Part shown: piece by piece, positions 12,801-23,902 of the stretch
Position numbering within the stretch: position 1 is the stretch's first letter
Layout: each line of letters begins with the position of its first letter
Source of the DNA: Petrolisthes cinctipes
Taxonomy: Eukaryota; Arthropoda; Malacostraca; Decapoda; Porcellanidae
NCBI GenBank assembly: GCA_033782935.1
Contig: JAWQEG010000489.1
Span: 7,501-71,500, forward strand
Reading direction: 5' to 3'
Length of the DNA: 64,000 nucleotides
Made by a program: the position numbers and the translations under genes
Notes under the pieces: generated by a model
Told to the model about the DNA's origin: nothing
Seen by the model: the letters and a program-made list of their open reading frames with translations, nothing else
Database searches by the model: none

Positions 12801-15800
12801 TAATGAGAAGTCAGGATTAATTTTTGTTTGGGTTCTCCCAACCATTTTAACAATACTGGTATAGGATTGGCATATATGAGACCATGAAATGATGGAGAGA
12901 TGACTGAAGGTCTACTCCAGGAACTTGATCAAGTGTATAGTAGTAACTTAACACTCACTCACTTTAGTGCAATACTGTATCATGACTGACAATGCCCTTC
13001 TCCTATACAAGTGTATTTATTTAACGCTTCTCTCTTTCCAAGGATGCACATTGACTCCTCTCTTTTTCTGCCTTCCAGCACTGTGCTGCATGGTGTTGTT
13101 TATCCAAGGGTCAGGGATGCCAAAGGACTATGCTGCACTATGGGTCCACATTATCTACGTCACATTGTGCTGCTCCTTCTTCATCATGCAGCCTCTGGTG
13201 GTGGTAATCTACACACTCTACAAGGTAAGTTGGAACAAGAAAGTATGAAGTATGGTCAATGCTTCAAAATACTTCAAAAACTATGTCTGGGCCAAATTTG
13301 ACCCCAATGCTAATTGAAATAGGACAAAGTACTAGAAGTGCTTTTGTAGTCACCAACATTAAATTCACCCAAGCTGCCTACATGTACTGTATTCCATAAA
13401 AAAAAAGGAAAGAAAGAAAAACTAAATATATGGACAGCCTCCAACTTTTTATTATGGCAGGAATGAGGTAATTGATTTGTACTTGTAGTATAGAAAATTG
13501 TACCAGATGACGCTGACTGACATTCTCTTACAGGTGTGTGTATACCGGTGGCTCGGTTGCCGTGGGTGTATAAGTTCATGTGTCTCGGTGCCTTTAGATC
13601 AGGTAGTGGCCATATGGACCCGTTACCAGGCCGCCCTCACCACCCGCCACACCCACATACACACCCACACCACCACCGACTTCTCCACTACAGAGAAGTG
13701 TGAGTAAAACATGACTACCATATGTATTTTTCATGACTGATACTGACAGTTTCCAGTGTTTGTGAGTATTGTACCTTACAGTACTTTACTTTTTGGTGAA
13801 TTTGAAGTTACAGTAATGATTTATTTGTGAGTAGGAGCTTGCACATTTTCTCCACACTGAAAACTATAAGCATTATAAATATACAGTACTGTACTATAAT
13901 AGCCATTGCAAAATCACTAAATTGTCACTAGTAGTGAGTAGCAGTTACGTATGTAGGGTCAACACACTTAATTCATATTAGGTAGTGTACTATAAAGTCA
14001 GCTTGTTCATGGAGATATAAAACTGGTCCATTGTGTCTGAAAAAAAAAAAAAAAAAAAAAATTATAACTAATTATTTGCTTCATAGTATCTCCATATAAT
14101 TTCTTGAATTTTCTTGGGAAATTATATTAAACCTACTTAATGGAATCAAAACTTAATGGTGTGTTTGTACTAATATACTATACACTATTTTAATCTAGCC
14201 CAAATGGTATAAGTAATTTAATTAAGTACTGTAATGTTTGCAAGTGTTCATATTTTTCATTCATGTATGAGTATATTATAAATATGATGAATGCTAATCA
14301 TGTACATTTTCCCCTTTGTGAAATAAAGGGGGATGGATAATCTAGTATGTTTCTGTATTGTGAATATCTGTTCTAATATCTTCTCTCTTTCTTGTAGTGC
14401 TGGAGGAACGTCAGAGAGTGAGGGAACTGAGGTTTGCCCGCCCACCAAGTGAAGATCAACTCCTGAACAGCCGGGCAAAAGAGATGCAGAGAAGCAAAGT
14501 GCACCGCCTTCTCACCAGTACTCTGGCCCACCTTCTCTTTCTGCTACTCCTGGCTATAATTGCCTCAAATGCTCATATTGGGGAACGTTTTAACCTCAAC
14601 CTAGCTACGTATTCAATGCTGGAAAATGGATCCTGCCTAGATGGTGACAGATACTTGGATCCTTGCTCAATTTCAGAGGGCTACACCAACTCCTGCAACC
14701 AAGTAATAGATGAGGAATACATGAAATTCAGTGACATTCAAACAAAGAATGATTGGTGGAAGTGGGCACAGTCAGAGCTGCTTAGCTTGACCTACAATGA
14801 AGACCAAATGTACACCGAATTCAATATTTTCTGTGACTCAAACAGCATCATCATTGGGATGCCCCGCCTACGGAAGTACGACAGTAGTTCTCAGGAATGT
14901 GAAGCAAGTAGAATCAAGATTGACAGCAATCAATCATTGGCAGATCTTCTGGACATTGAAGTTTGTTACCCTAACTACATAGACAATGTTGCACACGTGT
15001 TTGGCTTTGGGTGGGATATTGACAGAGAGTATGAATGGGATGCACACTTCCTAGCTGTTACATATGGCAAATATGGCAAGTACAGCTTCACCAACTATAT
15101 ACAACATCTGGGAAGTTCTCGTTTTAGCACCATGGTAACCCTCTTCATGCTACAATCAAATGGTTGGCTCAACAACAACACAACACGTGCTGTGGTTACA
15201 GACTTCACCCTATATCACCCTGAAAGTAACTTGTACACCACCATTAGCCTCCTGGCAGAATTTCCAGATCTCTCCGGTGCTGAGGTAAGTGAGGCATTCC
15301 ACAGTTTGGACCCCATATTTGGTTTTGTTGATTTGATCTCAAAAATTTTAAGCACATGTATTTAGTACAATATTAACATTTTACATTTTGATTGTCTTAA
15401 AATTTCATATCCATCCCAAATTTGTAATGACAGGACTATACATGGTTTTTGTAATTAAAAAAAGCAAAATTAAACTGAGGTATTAATTAGGATTATAATA
15501 AGAGCAAATTGCACACAGGTGATGACGAGTGTAGTGTCAACCCATATAGAGAAGTATAAAGGTAACATGGCAATGATATGTATGATGGCTGAAGTACTCA
15601 TCCTGGCTGTCAGTATGTACTATTTTCGCCGCTCCATCGTCTACATCTACAAATGCCGCTTCAGGTAAAACTGATTTCTTGCTAGATTTATGTCCATGTT
15701 AGATTTGAATTGGGATTTGATACATTTAGTTAAAATGGATTGTAAGTGTGTAGAAATGATGAGGCAATATCCTCCATTCATATAGCATTTGATGGATGGG

Positions 15801-18800
15801 AGAGGAAAAGACTTGTTGAACATGTAACCTTTTTTTTAATGAGAGCCATAGATACAGTTGGTATATGGTATGATGTCCATGAATATGTTTTGTAGCTGAG
15901 GTTGGTTTGATTCCCCATTTGTAGAACACAAAAAGAAAATAACAAACAACTAGAATCAGAGAGAGAAAAGGGAATGTAGGCAATTACTGTATGGGAGTTT
16001 TCTGATAATAAGCAGTAGTGTCTCCCACTCCCAGGGTGGTGTTTTCTTCTCTACAATCATAATATTTGTACATAAAGATATGCTAAATGCCAACTCTTGC
16101 ACTGTATTGATACCTACACCTCAGTATTTATTAGTGTGTAAGTGTAGGCTGACTGACAGCGATGTTTACTTGTTATAGTGTACAGTCGGCGGCAAAAGTC
16201 GTGTCGCCACATCTGCCAAGTCAATGTAAGCTTCACAGGCTCGTAAAATGGAAACTCAGAGTAGTTTGCTCCCTGAATATTGTATGTGTTGGTTCGATGA
16301 TTATCCTTTATATTATCCTTCAAGAAACGCTCAGTGAGGCGACATGACTTTTGCCGTCGACTGTACCTCCTTTCCATCTCTCAGTGTGAGTAGATGGACA
16401 ATGATGATTACTTACTTACTACATGTATACATCAGGGTGTGGCGGAGTATGTGGGGTCTGCTGGACATCATAATGACACTACTGGCTTGGATGTATGTTG
16501 TGTCTCTGATGCTACGGGTTCAAATAGCTGAGGACGCCATGTGGCAGCTCAGGGTTGCATACTTTCGCAACTTTGTCAACCTCAAGGGCCTCATAACTTG
16601 GGATGATGTAAGTAATGACATTTAGCCTTTATCTTTTGCATTTGGGAGGGACTTAAGTCAAATAGTGTAGTAAAAATCGTGGTACTGTACATATTTTAAG
16701 AAATATAACCTAAATCTGTGAAGACTAAACCTAATTGGGTGAATGTGTCCACTATTTCAACAACAACAGTTCCTGGAGTCATTGGTGGGTTTGATGTTGG
16801 CTGTACACACTCTGCGCTTCCTCAGTCTGACCTCCTTTCATCCTCGCTTGAGACGTCTTGGTCAAGTGGTGGCATCTGCTGCCAAGGATATCTTTGTCAT
16901 TAGGTAAGATTTATGATGGTCAAATAGTTATATTCTGTCAAAAATCAGGGGTTGTAAAAGTGTTGGGCAATAGGCTGAGTAAACTTGATTTTTTGGGGGG
17001 TGACCTGCAGCAATACATGAAGATTACTTTGGAATGGCAAAATGTTTCATTCTATTTATTCATTGTTTCATTTTTCAGTACGCATATTATTAGATCTTCT
17101 GTTTTTACAAATATTTTAGAATTACAAATAAAATACTGCAGTCGTTTGCTCCATCTGCTTTAGATTTTTGAAGTTCATTTGCATACACTGTTACTGAATG
17201 AATACTATGAGTTGTTCTTTATCATTTGTGTTAGATTTGCCTTTGGATAATGGAGGTCTTCATAAAATATTTTAAAGTGTCTGGCAGTGAGTCAAGCATA
17301 ATGTCTGAGTATGAGAGATTGTTAATGAGGAGATTAACGTTTACACATTAGGAACACCGTACGGTACTGTACTTCACTCCAACAAGAGAATTAATCTAAT
17401 GATTGAGAAAAATATGAAAGTCAGCAGTTGTGTTAAGAGATATAATTTGTCCACAGTATTGTGATGGTACTCCTGGTATTTGGTATGATGCTCCTTGGAC
17501 ACAAATGGTTCAGTTCAAACCTGCAAGAGTTCCACACAGTTTTAGAGACCATCACAACAGTCTTCAAGATCACCTTTGCACACATGCCATTCTTAGCAAG
17601 TGAGTACAAAAGGTTGTGATAAAAGCTTTATTACAGCAAAGATCATTATTGTATCGGCAGAATTATTAGTACTACAATACTATCTTATTAATTCCTTAAC
17701 ATGTTGCCCCTATAGAATGATATAGCTATCAGTGAGTACCTGACATAAGTAATCTATCCTTACCCCAGTAGATGTTAAGTACTCATCAGCAAGTTGGTCT
17801 ATCCCTCTACTACCCTGACCAAACAACTAAAGTGTTCCTAACTCCTGCAGATGTGGAGTACCAGTCATCATCTGGGAACATTCCTTTCCTGGGCTACCTG
17901 TACTTCCTCATCACCTATGTCTTTATCTACCTGCTGACCAGGATTCTCTTCATGTCTGCTTTAATAAATTCACACAAAACGTCAGTGGACAAGCCAGGGT
18001 AAGCAACACTTTGGTTTTGTAAATAGGGATTTTTGTGTAACCTTTATAAATTAGACGGTGTAATTTATTGAAGGAATACGAGTTAATTTTTAATAACATG
18101 TCTCATAACCAACCTTAATATTGCACTTATAATAGAGGTTTTTCCATAATGGAGAAAATAACTGATGATTTCCTTTATTGCCCCAAGGGTTGAAGTATGC
18201 TGGAAGGACATCAAGGGATATATGAATGATTCGGCACAGTCTGTCGCTATGAAACTGAAAAGGGAAAAAGAGGAAGAGGAAAGTCAACCAGTTGACAATA
18301 CACCACCAGTAAGTTGTCCCTCATGAACTGAATTATAACACAAGTGTACTACGTGATTATCCAAAAGTTAATTATTAATCCATAAGAGTTTCATAAAATT
18401 CTGACAGCATGTACACTTCACATGAAGTAATGCCAAACTATTGTCATATTAATAGGAAAATGTAATGTAATCACTCTAGACTATTGGTGTCCCAAAGCAA
18501 CTGATTATGAAAAATATGTTAACCACATTGCTTATGGTAACCTTCATTGAAAGTCTTAGAAGTAGATAAATTTGTATGAATTGCATTATGTATATTTTAG
18601 TTGCATAAAAAGTGTCCAAAATTACCAATACCAGTACAGGATTAGGCTGATGGGGAACACACACTGAAAGTAACATTGATCCATCTTATCCACAGGGCTT
18701 TTATATGGCTGAGTTGGAGATCCAGATAAGCCAAGTGATGGGGCGACTGGATGGGCTGGTTGAGACTCTGGGTTCCGTAGTGGAGAGGATGGATAGCATA

Positions 18801-19895
18801 GATGATGACAATATTTCCCTGTTCAACCCAGAGGAGAGAAGTACGCCATTGTGGCCAAGCAAGGTGGGTGTTCCTGGAGATCATGGATGTAGAGAGGAAT
18901 AACTTTTGTATGATTATATAGGATGTACTCATTTGCAATCGTATTAATGTTGTTTACCGAGTATTGTATGTGCAGCATATATAATTGGTTTCAGCATCCA
19001 TGGACAATTATTTTTGGTATACAAATATGACAAGTACACTCTCACTAAAATACAACCAGTAATAAGAAATATTTTGTGTTGGACAGTATAAGTATAGCAC
19101 TCCAATTAAGTTTATTATTCCAGAATATGATCTATGGCACAAGTTGGCATATTTAGTGCATACTTCAGGTATTAAGGAGACCAAAACTAAAGATAGATGG
19201 AGTATACCTGTAGTCATTTACATGTTTTTCTTTTATAGGACCAAAATGAGAATAGTGCTTGGCAGGAAAATGAGGAAACAAAGAGCATCTCCAGCACTGA
19301 ACTATCCAAACCCCTACACCGAAACCATGAGGAGATGAAGAACAACATACATGTAATAGGAAACACTAAGCCAAAATGCCAGATAAAAACAGCTTCTGAG
19401 AGTGGAGAAGGAGAAAGTAACAGGAATTTTGCTGAAAATTATCTAAACCTTGATGCCTTTACCGACATTGAGAGCTGCCAAACTGAGATTGAAGCTCTGA
19501 CACACTTGATGCTTCCAACTTCCACTGAGCTGAGGGGCAAGGATGATGGTGGACGTCTTGAGAAGTTCCTGAAGGATGTGTCGGCTGCCTCAGATGAAAA
19601 TGTCACATCATTCGGCAAATATGGAAAAACACAGCTCAAGGTGAACCCCAAGGTTATGCCGAGTCATGAGTCACTGGCAGTTACACATGGTCATATGAGT
19701 GGACTGACAGAGCAGGCAGTGTTCCATTCCCTCAGACATCAACAAGTGACCGAGGGAGAGCAGGTGCTTAGTGCAGCTACCAAGGGTGTTAGTGCCAGGC
19801 TTTGTCGTACTCAGACCCTGGGGAGAGGGAAGGGTCATGTTGACTTTTTAGACATTGCTAACCTAGACTTGGACAGTGAGGATGAAAGTGTGTGA
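776..19895 (+). CDS. Polycystin-1 family protein (PKD1-like), 5'-partial, 23 exons
   Basis: Eleven-helix-type membrane receptor/channel of the polycystin-1 family. Exons: 776-992, 1355-2125, 2996-3400, 3756-3952, 6730-6885, 7349-7501, 8187-8475, 8842-8951, 9663-9879, 10348-10506, 10911-11045, 11960-12650, 13043-13224, 13534-13699, 14398-15284, 15519-15664, 16436-16607, 16770-16903, 17457-17599, 17851-17998, 18188-18308, 18696-18863, 19239-19895. Every junction is GT-AG and the phases agree, giving 2140 residues plus a TGA stop. Domain order (REJ/GAIN-like, GPS, helix, PLAT, helices, TOP, channel, coiled coil) is that of PKD1 proteins; PKD2 lacks the GPS and PLAT. Upstream exons with start codon and signal peptide must lie before the window, since 1-775 is microsatellite. 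Family members act in plasma or ciliary membrane, often paired with PKD2. Which paralogue (PKD1L1, PKD1L2, PKDREJ type) I cannot say. Family call is sure; exon edges are manual. Confidence 0.93.
1096..1205. repeat. Interspersed repeat F (TTCCTCCAAA...TGCCAGG), old copy
   Basis: Diverged copy of the element best seen at 57520-57645 (GTGCCTTAATTTTTCCAAAG, TGTGCCAGGAA, CTTGGAATAGTTTTGAGG). In a polycystin intron. Confidence 0.55.
6981..7213. repeat. C-rich ~21-bp minisatellite in a polycystin intron
   Basis: Two alternating unit types, CCAACCCCAAACTCTCAACC (first half) and CCAACCTGCCAACCCCTTAC (second half), each repeated about four to five times. It lies between exons 5 and 6. The repeated CCCC runs give a G-rich opposite strand. 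Confidence 0.92.
7349..9879 (+). CDS. Polycystin exons 6-9: GPS motif, first membrane helix, PLAT/LH2 domain
   Basis: Exon 6 carries a GPS-type pattern with paired Trp and Cys (SAWWSSCLVWNDMEWDPHLC) and ends in TTC. Exon 7 begins with SCQSQHTVYGAH, the usual C-x-C then H..T..G end of a GPS. A hydrophobic segment follows (FMALYFLVGVGITYMVLALL, about residues 666-687) and a basic stop-transfer stretch (ERHRLRRR). The PLAT domain starts at DWAYLLTIKTG in exon 7 and continues through exons 8 and 9, with the hallmark VQVWHDNSG...W near 9700. PLAT domains sit on the cytosolic side and bind lipids or partners. The cleavage tripeptide looks altered (see findings). Confidence 0.88.
8519..8735. mobile_element. 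MITE with CAGCCATGGCTGA-type termini (polycystin intron)
   Basis: A 217-bp element flanked by TA. Left end AAGCCATGGCTGAAAGTCCA, right end the complement of CAGCCATGGCTGAAAGTCCA, so the inverted repeats are ~28 bp long. It begins 44 bases after exon 7 and makes that exon's reading frame look longer. TA target and CAG(C/T) ends suggest mariner-type mobilisation. Related to 23717-23902. Confidence 0.8.
10165..10291. mobile_element. Hairpin MITE with CCGTATRCAAGAA termini, copy 1
   Basis: A ~125-bp near-palindrome: left GGAGCCGTATACAAGAACG, right ATTCTTGCATACGGCC, with internal AATGGTACAATG facing CATTGTACTGGTAC. It lies 56 bases before polycystin exon 10. Same family as 56080-56207. Confidence 0.75.
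10348..13699 (+). CDS. Polycystin exons 10-14: membrane helices with a long acidic cytosolic loop
   Basis: Exon 10 encodes a helix (ICLIVCLCLGTISLNIV) and exon 11 another (YYGIIIAAALLPVQWLL). Exon 12 (691 nt) is mostly hydrophilic: a charged loop of roughly 200 residues ending in an almost pure Glu tract encoded near 12517-12570, then a helix (FILSQCVGWIVCCLFVG) that runs into exon 13. Exon 13 is strongly hydrophobic and probably holds two helices. Exon 14 is a Cys-rich then His/Thr-rich connector. This paired-helix layout between PLAT and TOP is typical of PKD1 proteins. The Glu tract may vary in length between individuals because it rests on GAG/GAA repeats. Confidence 0.85.
14398..15664 (+). 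CDS. Polycystin exons 15-16: helix plus TOP (polycystin) extracellular domain
   Basis: Exon 15 (887 nt) opens with LEERQRVRELRFARPPSEDQ, the conserved R-LR-A-PP approach to the helix that precedes the TOP domain. The helix LLFLLLLAIIASNAHIG follows. About 240 mixed residues with several Cys and N-glycosylation sites come next, then exon 16 with a further helix (MICMMAEVLILAVSMYYF). In polycystins the TOP domain lies outside the cell and caps the channel, driving tetramer assembly. The length and single large exon fit. The long ORF itself (positions 14397-15365) is strong evidence of coding. Confidence 0.9.
16181..16365. mobile_element. Mariner-type MITE, family A copy 1 (polycystin intron)
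   Basis: 185 bp between TA dinucleotides. Left end CAGTCGGCGGCAAAAGTCGT, right end the complement of CAGTCGACGGCAAAAGTCAT, ~28-bp inverted repeats. TA target plus CAGT ends are the Tc1/mariner signature. Too short for a transposase. Confidence 0.88.
16436..17998 (+). CDS. Polycystin exons 17-20: channel-like helical block
   Basis: Four short exons encode hydrophobic stretches separated by short loops: GLLDIIMTLLAWMYVVSLML, then VGLMLAVHTLRFLSL with a basic S4-like approach (FHPRLRRLGQ), then IVMVLLVFGMMLLG, a pore-loop-like segment (VLETITTVFKITFAHMPF) and a last helix (YLYFLITYVFIYLLTRILFM) ending in SALINSH. This follows the S2-S6 order of polycystin/TRP-like channels. At the pore-loop position I do not see the LGD filter motif of PKD2; the segment reads TFAHMPF. 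PKD1 members commonly lack a canonical filter, so it may contribute to a mixed channel with a PKD2 partner rather than conduct alone. The last point is inference. Confidence 0.85.
18188..19895 (+). CDS. Polycystin exons 21-23: cytosolic tail with coiled coil
   Basis: Exon 21 is highly charged (KLKREKEEEE). Exon 22 (168 nt, phase 0 at both ends) has a heptad-like run starting MAELEIQISQVMGRLDGLVE, a likely coiled coil of about 30 residues. In polycystins the tail coiled coil pairs with PKD2. Exon 23 codes for a hydrophilic, low-complexity 218-residue end with many Ser/Glu/Asp and finishes DSEDESV before TGA at 19893-19895. Because exon 22 is a multiple of three it could be skipped without a frameshift. 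Confidence 0.82.
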
Positions 19896-20355
19896 TGAGG
19901 GGATGGACATTAGAATTTGTTCTTGGAATTATTGTTACATAGGATTTTTAAGTGATGTTTTAGTTGAATGAATGTTTAAGTTTTAAAGCTGATGGGGTTC
20001 TCAAATACTGTACAAGGTTTAGTGGTATTCCAGTAAGGTAAATATTTTTGGTAATTTACACAAATGTGAATGCACAAGAATTATCATTTTATTCACATTT
20101 GCTGGATAATTATTAAAGGTCACATGTGTAAGGTCTGCTTGTGTCTAGGGAATTTGTTTTCATAAGTAACATTTTTTATCTAGTATTTCATGGAAAAAAA
20201 AGGTTATTGCAATTTGTGTACTTATGGCAAGAACTTACTAGGCTTGCAAAGTAATGGCTTGCAAAGTAATGGCTGTACTGTGTGCAGTACAGTATTCGTT
20301 ACTTTGGTGTTTATGGATTTACCGTTTTAATAAATATTTTCAGTAGCAAATGGTT
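19896..20355 (+). promoter_or_regulatory. 3' UTR and poly(A) signal of the polycystin gene
   Basis: Downstream of the TGA the sequence is AT-rich with no further splice-compatible ORF. A canonical AATAAA lies at 20329-20334 and is followed within about 20 bases by CAGTAGCAAATGG and a T/G-rich run, a usual cleavage context. No other strong signal is seen nearer the stop. Confidence 0.6.
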
Positions 20356-21008
20356 GTCCTTTCCATATTTGATAGTGCCTTCAGAACATTTATAATATTG
20401 CTCTTCAATGTAAAACCAATTAAATGCAGTTGCTCACGATCTTTTTTTTCCTTTAACACCCTCTATTTCAGGTAGTCATTTACTATATCTACCGTGGACA
20501 ATTCATAACAATTAGCACAAAGCCACAGTATCATACAGATAGTGATTTGTCATTACTTCCACTATAGTATCAGAATGTACAGTTCCGCCACCCGTTGTAT
20601 GACAGGTAGGCGAAATTTGGGTTGGACAATCAGACACACTGCTTTATATGATGGTGGCATGGTCCTTTGTTTACAATAGTTAAGAGTTCTGCTCAGGATT
20701 CTCTGGTAGCCTACTCTTCATGGTTTGAAGAATGTAAACCTCGCCATTAGTCATTTTACCAACCTGATACACCAGTCTGTACAACCTATCTTTTAACTAT
20801 GAATTATTCTCTTCCAAGAGGGTGGTGAAACTTTGAATCGTGACTTAGGACAATCACATCTATTCACTCTAGCTGATGGGATACTGATAAATATTAGTGA
20901 GCCCATTACATTATCAAAACAACTCCAGGAATATTGCTAAACTTCTGTTACATATTTATTTTCATACCTTTATTACCAGAGGTTCATAAAAACTCTTCTC
21001 CAAACCAA
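20356..21008. other. Intergenic, nothing recognised
   Basis: AT-rich sequence after the polycystin poly(A) site. No ORF, RNA gene or repeat that I can support. Confidence 0.6.
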
Positions 21009-21316
21009 ACTCTTATTCTTTTTAATTCCCCCGAGTGTCCGTAGATCACCCACGCACAAATTCAGATATTTTTATAAAACATTAAGAATACATTTTCACG
21101 CATATCAAACCAGAGATGCTACTTTAATACAAGTGGATGGCTATACCCTTACACAATCTCTTATTATTTCTAATTCAAAGAGTGTCCGGAGATCACCCAC
21201 GCATAAATTCACACAAACTTTCAATTAAAAAAAAAAAAAAACATAAAATACATTTTCTGGCATATCAAAGTAGAGATATGCTACTTTAATACAAGTGGAT
21301 GGCTAAACCCTTACGC
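21009..21316. repeat. Tandem duplication, two ~150-bp units
   Basis: Units 21009-21158 and 21159-21316 share CTCTTATT, GAGTGTCCG, AGATCACCCACGCA, ATACATTTTC, GCATATCAAA and ATGCTACTTTAATACAAGTG then GATGGCTA. The second has a 15-A insertion. Confidence 0.85.
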
Positions 21317-21560
21317 TCCACCCAGGACAACCCTTGGACCCCCCACGGGGCCCGAAGGCCCCACGGGGGTCCGTAGGGGCCTTTCGGGAACTTACAGGGT
21401 CAATACTTCCTCCCCTTCAGAATGCCATCAGGGAGGAAGGGGTTCCTCCAGGGTGTAAGGAGGAGAACCCACGCACCAGTGCTGTCCGCTACATAGGCTG
21501 GACCACCCATCCATTAGAAAAGGTGTGCACTGGTGCGCTCTTACCACTCCAATGAGTACT
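21317..21560. other. GC-rich patch with a strong hairpin
   Basis: The highest GC stretch of the window. 21336-21372 folds as GGACCCCC-CAC-GGGGCC-CGAA-GGCCCC-AC-GGGGGTCC with a CGAA loop. An unremarkable 73-residue open frame crosses it. It may be part of an unrecognised noncoding transcript or a transposon; function unknown. Confidence 0.5.
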
Positions 21561-22452
21561 CTGGCTAGTACTCTGAATCTGCATCGTGGAAGTACATGGG
21601 ACAATCGTATAAATACCTTGTCACTGCACCATCTGCCTCACTTCTCAAGTACCTGAAACGCACAGCAAAAAAACAAAAAATATCAGTTTTTCTTCCAAAG
21701 TGGACAACTTGTAAATAAACTTATGTCCAGACTACTTATAATTACTATGGGCTCTCGCTACATCGTGTGTAGGTATTTGAGCCAACGTGGAAGTATTTGG
21801 TCTCTCACTGTACCAGCTGGCCCCTCCACACATACCTGAAATAAACAACCTTTACATTAACAAGGACAAATTATTCACAAACATATTTCAGTAAACAAAT
21901 ACTTGTATACATTTAAGTCCAACTATTGCATAATGACTTGATACTAAACCATCGACTGTAATTGCAGTCTACTTTCCTCCATCAACTTGGTGCTTGTTTG
22001 AATATGAATGAAACTTTACATTTAAACCAGCGACGACTTCAAGGAAGCAGTGTCAAGGAGGGAGGGGAGAGTGTAGTGAACTTTATACACACTTATCCAT
22101 GAAGATGCTCCTTTCCTCTGGTTTGTACGCTTTTTTTTTTTTTTTTTTTTTTAATACCTCAACCTCGGGACTGTAGGCTGTCAGTAGCCCGTGACTTTTG
22201 AGAGGCAGATTATTGGGTGTCTCACTATAAAGAAGAGACAGTGGAGCTTCGTGGTGATGTTGGTACCGTAGCTTCTCTTCTGTCCCACTATAACATGTTT
22301 ATATATAATTAAAAACCAAATATTTGATATGATAAACATTCTACTAAAATATATGTTTATCATAAGTTAAAAATAACAAAATTTACAGTCAAATAATTTG
22401 AACGCGAAAGTTAAACATTACCTCCTCCTCCTAGGCCTGGCAGACCCTGTAG
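21561..22452. other. Intergenic with two acceptor-like motifs on the - strand
   Basis: Contains two TACCTGAAA strings (21651 and 21833 regions), which on the - strand read TTTCAGGTA like splice acceptors, followed by only short open frames. A T run is at ~22131-22152. I see no convincing exon. Confidence 0.35.
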
Positions 22453-22573
22453 TACAGTCGGCGGCAAATGTCCTGTCGCCTCACTCACCACTTAAAATAT
22501 AACATGAAGATAAATCATCGAATAAATACATTCATCAATACAAAACTACACTATGCTACAGATAAATTAACAA

Positions 22574-22605
<32 letters not shown>

Positions 22606-22681
22606 CCAAGCCCGTGAAACTTATAATTCCATACTTTATGACTTAGCAGATTTGGAGACAGGACAGTTGCCGCCAGTTGTA
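22453..22681. mobile_element. Mariner-type MITE, family A copy 2
   Basis: 229 bp between TA dinucleotides. Left end CAGTCGGCGGCAAATGTCCT, right end reads inward CAACTGGCGGCAACTGTCCT, so it is older than the copy at 16181. It includes a long T run near 22572-22598. Confidence 0.82.
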
Positions 22682-23716
22682 CAAGGAAGAATGTGGTAGA
22701 GGGGTGGAAAAGCTTGCACGAAGGAGGGGAAGGGGAAGGGGAAGAGGGATGATTGGAAAATTAAGGGTACGAAGGAGCGCCAAAACTAAAGTCTTAACCC
22801 TCTAACTAATTCATTAAATATTTGGACATCTTGCAACCTGAGTATATTTATTGCATAACATATCACCAGAAATTTGTACAGTACAGATGGTCAGATTATG
22901 CTGTACAGTGTTTTCCTCATTTCACCCTGGTTTGCATAATTGGGAATTTAATATTTCCTCCAACGCAAATAATTATTAAAATAAGAGCGAAGACTGATCA
23001 AGTGCTTAAAGACTTTGTAGCACAGAGGGAATTTCGATAGAGGAGGGACGTTAGAAGAAAAAAGAGTAAATTGGGACCGCAGGAGAGTCATAACCTTTAA
23101 AGGACAGCCCACTTCTCGACAAACAATACCTCCCTACAAGGCTCTATAGTGATGTTATACATCCATGGCCCATAGAAACCCTCAGTCATATACTGTAATG
23201 TAGAGGTTTCAGAAACACCTTCACACACGAAACCAACAAATTGAGCAAGAGTTATGCTGTTATATGGATTGAACTCATCTTTTCCGTATATATATAAAGC
23301 TACAGTAATCCTAATAAGAGACGCTTTTGCAGAAGGGAGAAGATTGACATGAAACAAAGGAAATACAAGAGGAAAACTGAAGCCCCTATCACACGGGGCA
23401 TTTCGTCGAACCATTTCGCCCACTAATAATTGTAGCCTATAGCAAAGATTACTCTGCAATATAAACACCTTTTACTCAAGGAAGCAAAGGAGACATGAGG
23501 GACGGCAAGCATTGAAGCACCGAGGAAAACAGACTAATGAGGAACAGCTTAGGTCTTAGAGGAAATGGATATTTTAGGCTTCAAAGGGGCGCCTAAACCC
23601 TTAAAATATTGCCCACATCTAATCAGTCAATACCCCCTTAGAGGATCACTAACATTGTTAACTTTAAACGCTGAATTAGGATTCTTAACGTATAATCGTA
23701 TTTGAAGTTCAACAAG
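22682..23716. other. Intergenic; dispersed repeat fragments
   Basis: 22690-22790 resembles 28965-29100 in order and motifs (GAGGTGG, AGCACGAAGGA, GGGACAGTTGAA). 23383-23420 holds GCCCCTATCACACGGGGC, an 18-base hairpin-like motif followed by ATTTCGTCGAACCATTTCGC. No gene found. Confidence 0.4.
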
Positions 23717-23902
23717 TACAGCCATGGCTGATAGTGCTGAACCAGGGTCCAAGGAATGTTGGAGAGCAACTCAACAGAGTTTGAACAAGTGAATTTTCCA
23801 AACCATTCTCAACGTTCAGGAGACTAACTTTTTCGAACTCTGTTCAGTTGCTCTCCAACCCTCCTTGGCCTCTGGTCCAGAGCACTATCAGCCATTGCTG
23901 TA
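23717..23902. mobile_element. MITE with CAGCCATGGCTGA-type termini, copy 2
   Basis: 186 bp between TA dinucleotides with long imperfect inverted repeats: left CAGCCATGGCTGATAGTGCT, right inward CAGCAATGGCTGATAGTGCT. Inside, GTTGGAGAGCAACT faces AGTTGCTCTCCAAC, so the whole element folds into one long hairpin. Confidence 0.85.

Noticed and set aside
21561..21850. Two possible - strand exons after TTTCAG
   Set aside because: The open frames after the acceptors are short and no matching donors or protein similarity were found.
23097..23468. 123-codon - strand frame
   Set aside because: No motif that I can name, low-complexity context, and it overlaps a dispersed repeat with the CCCCTATCACACGGGG motif.
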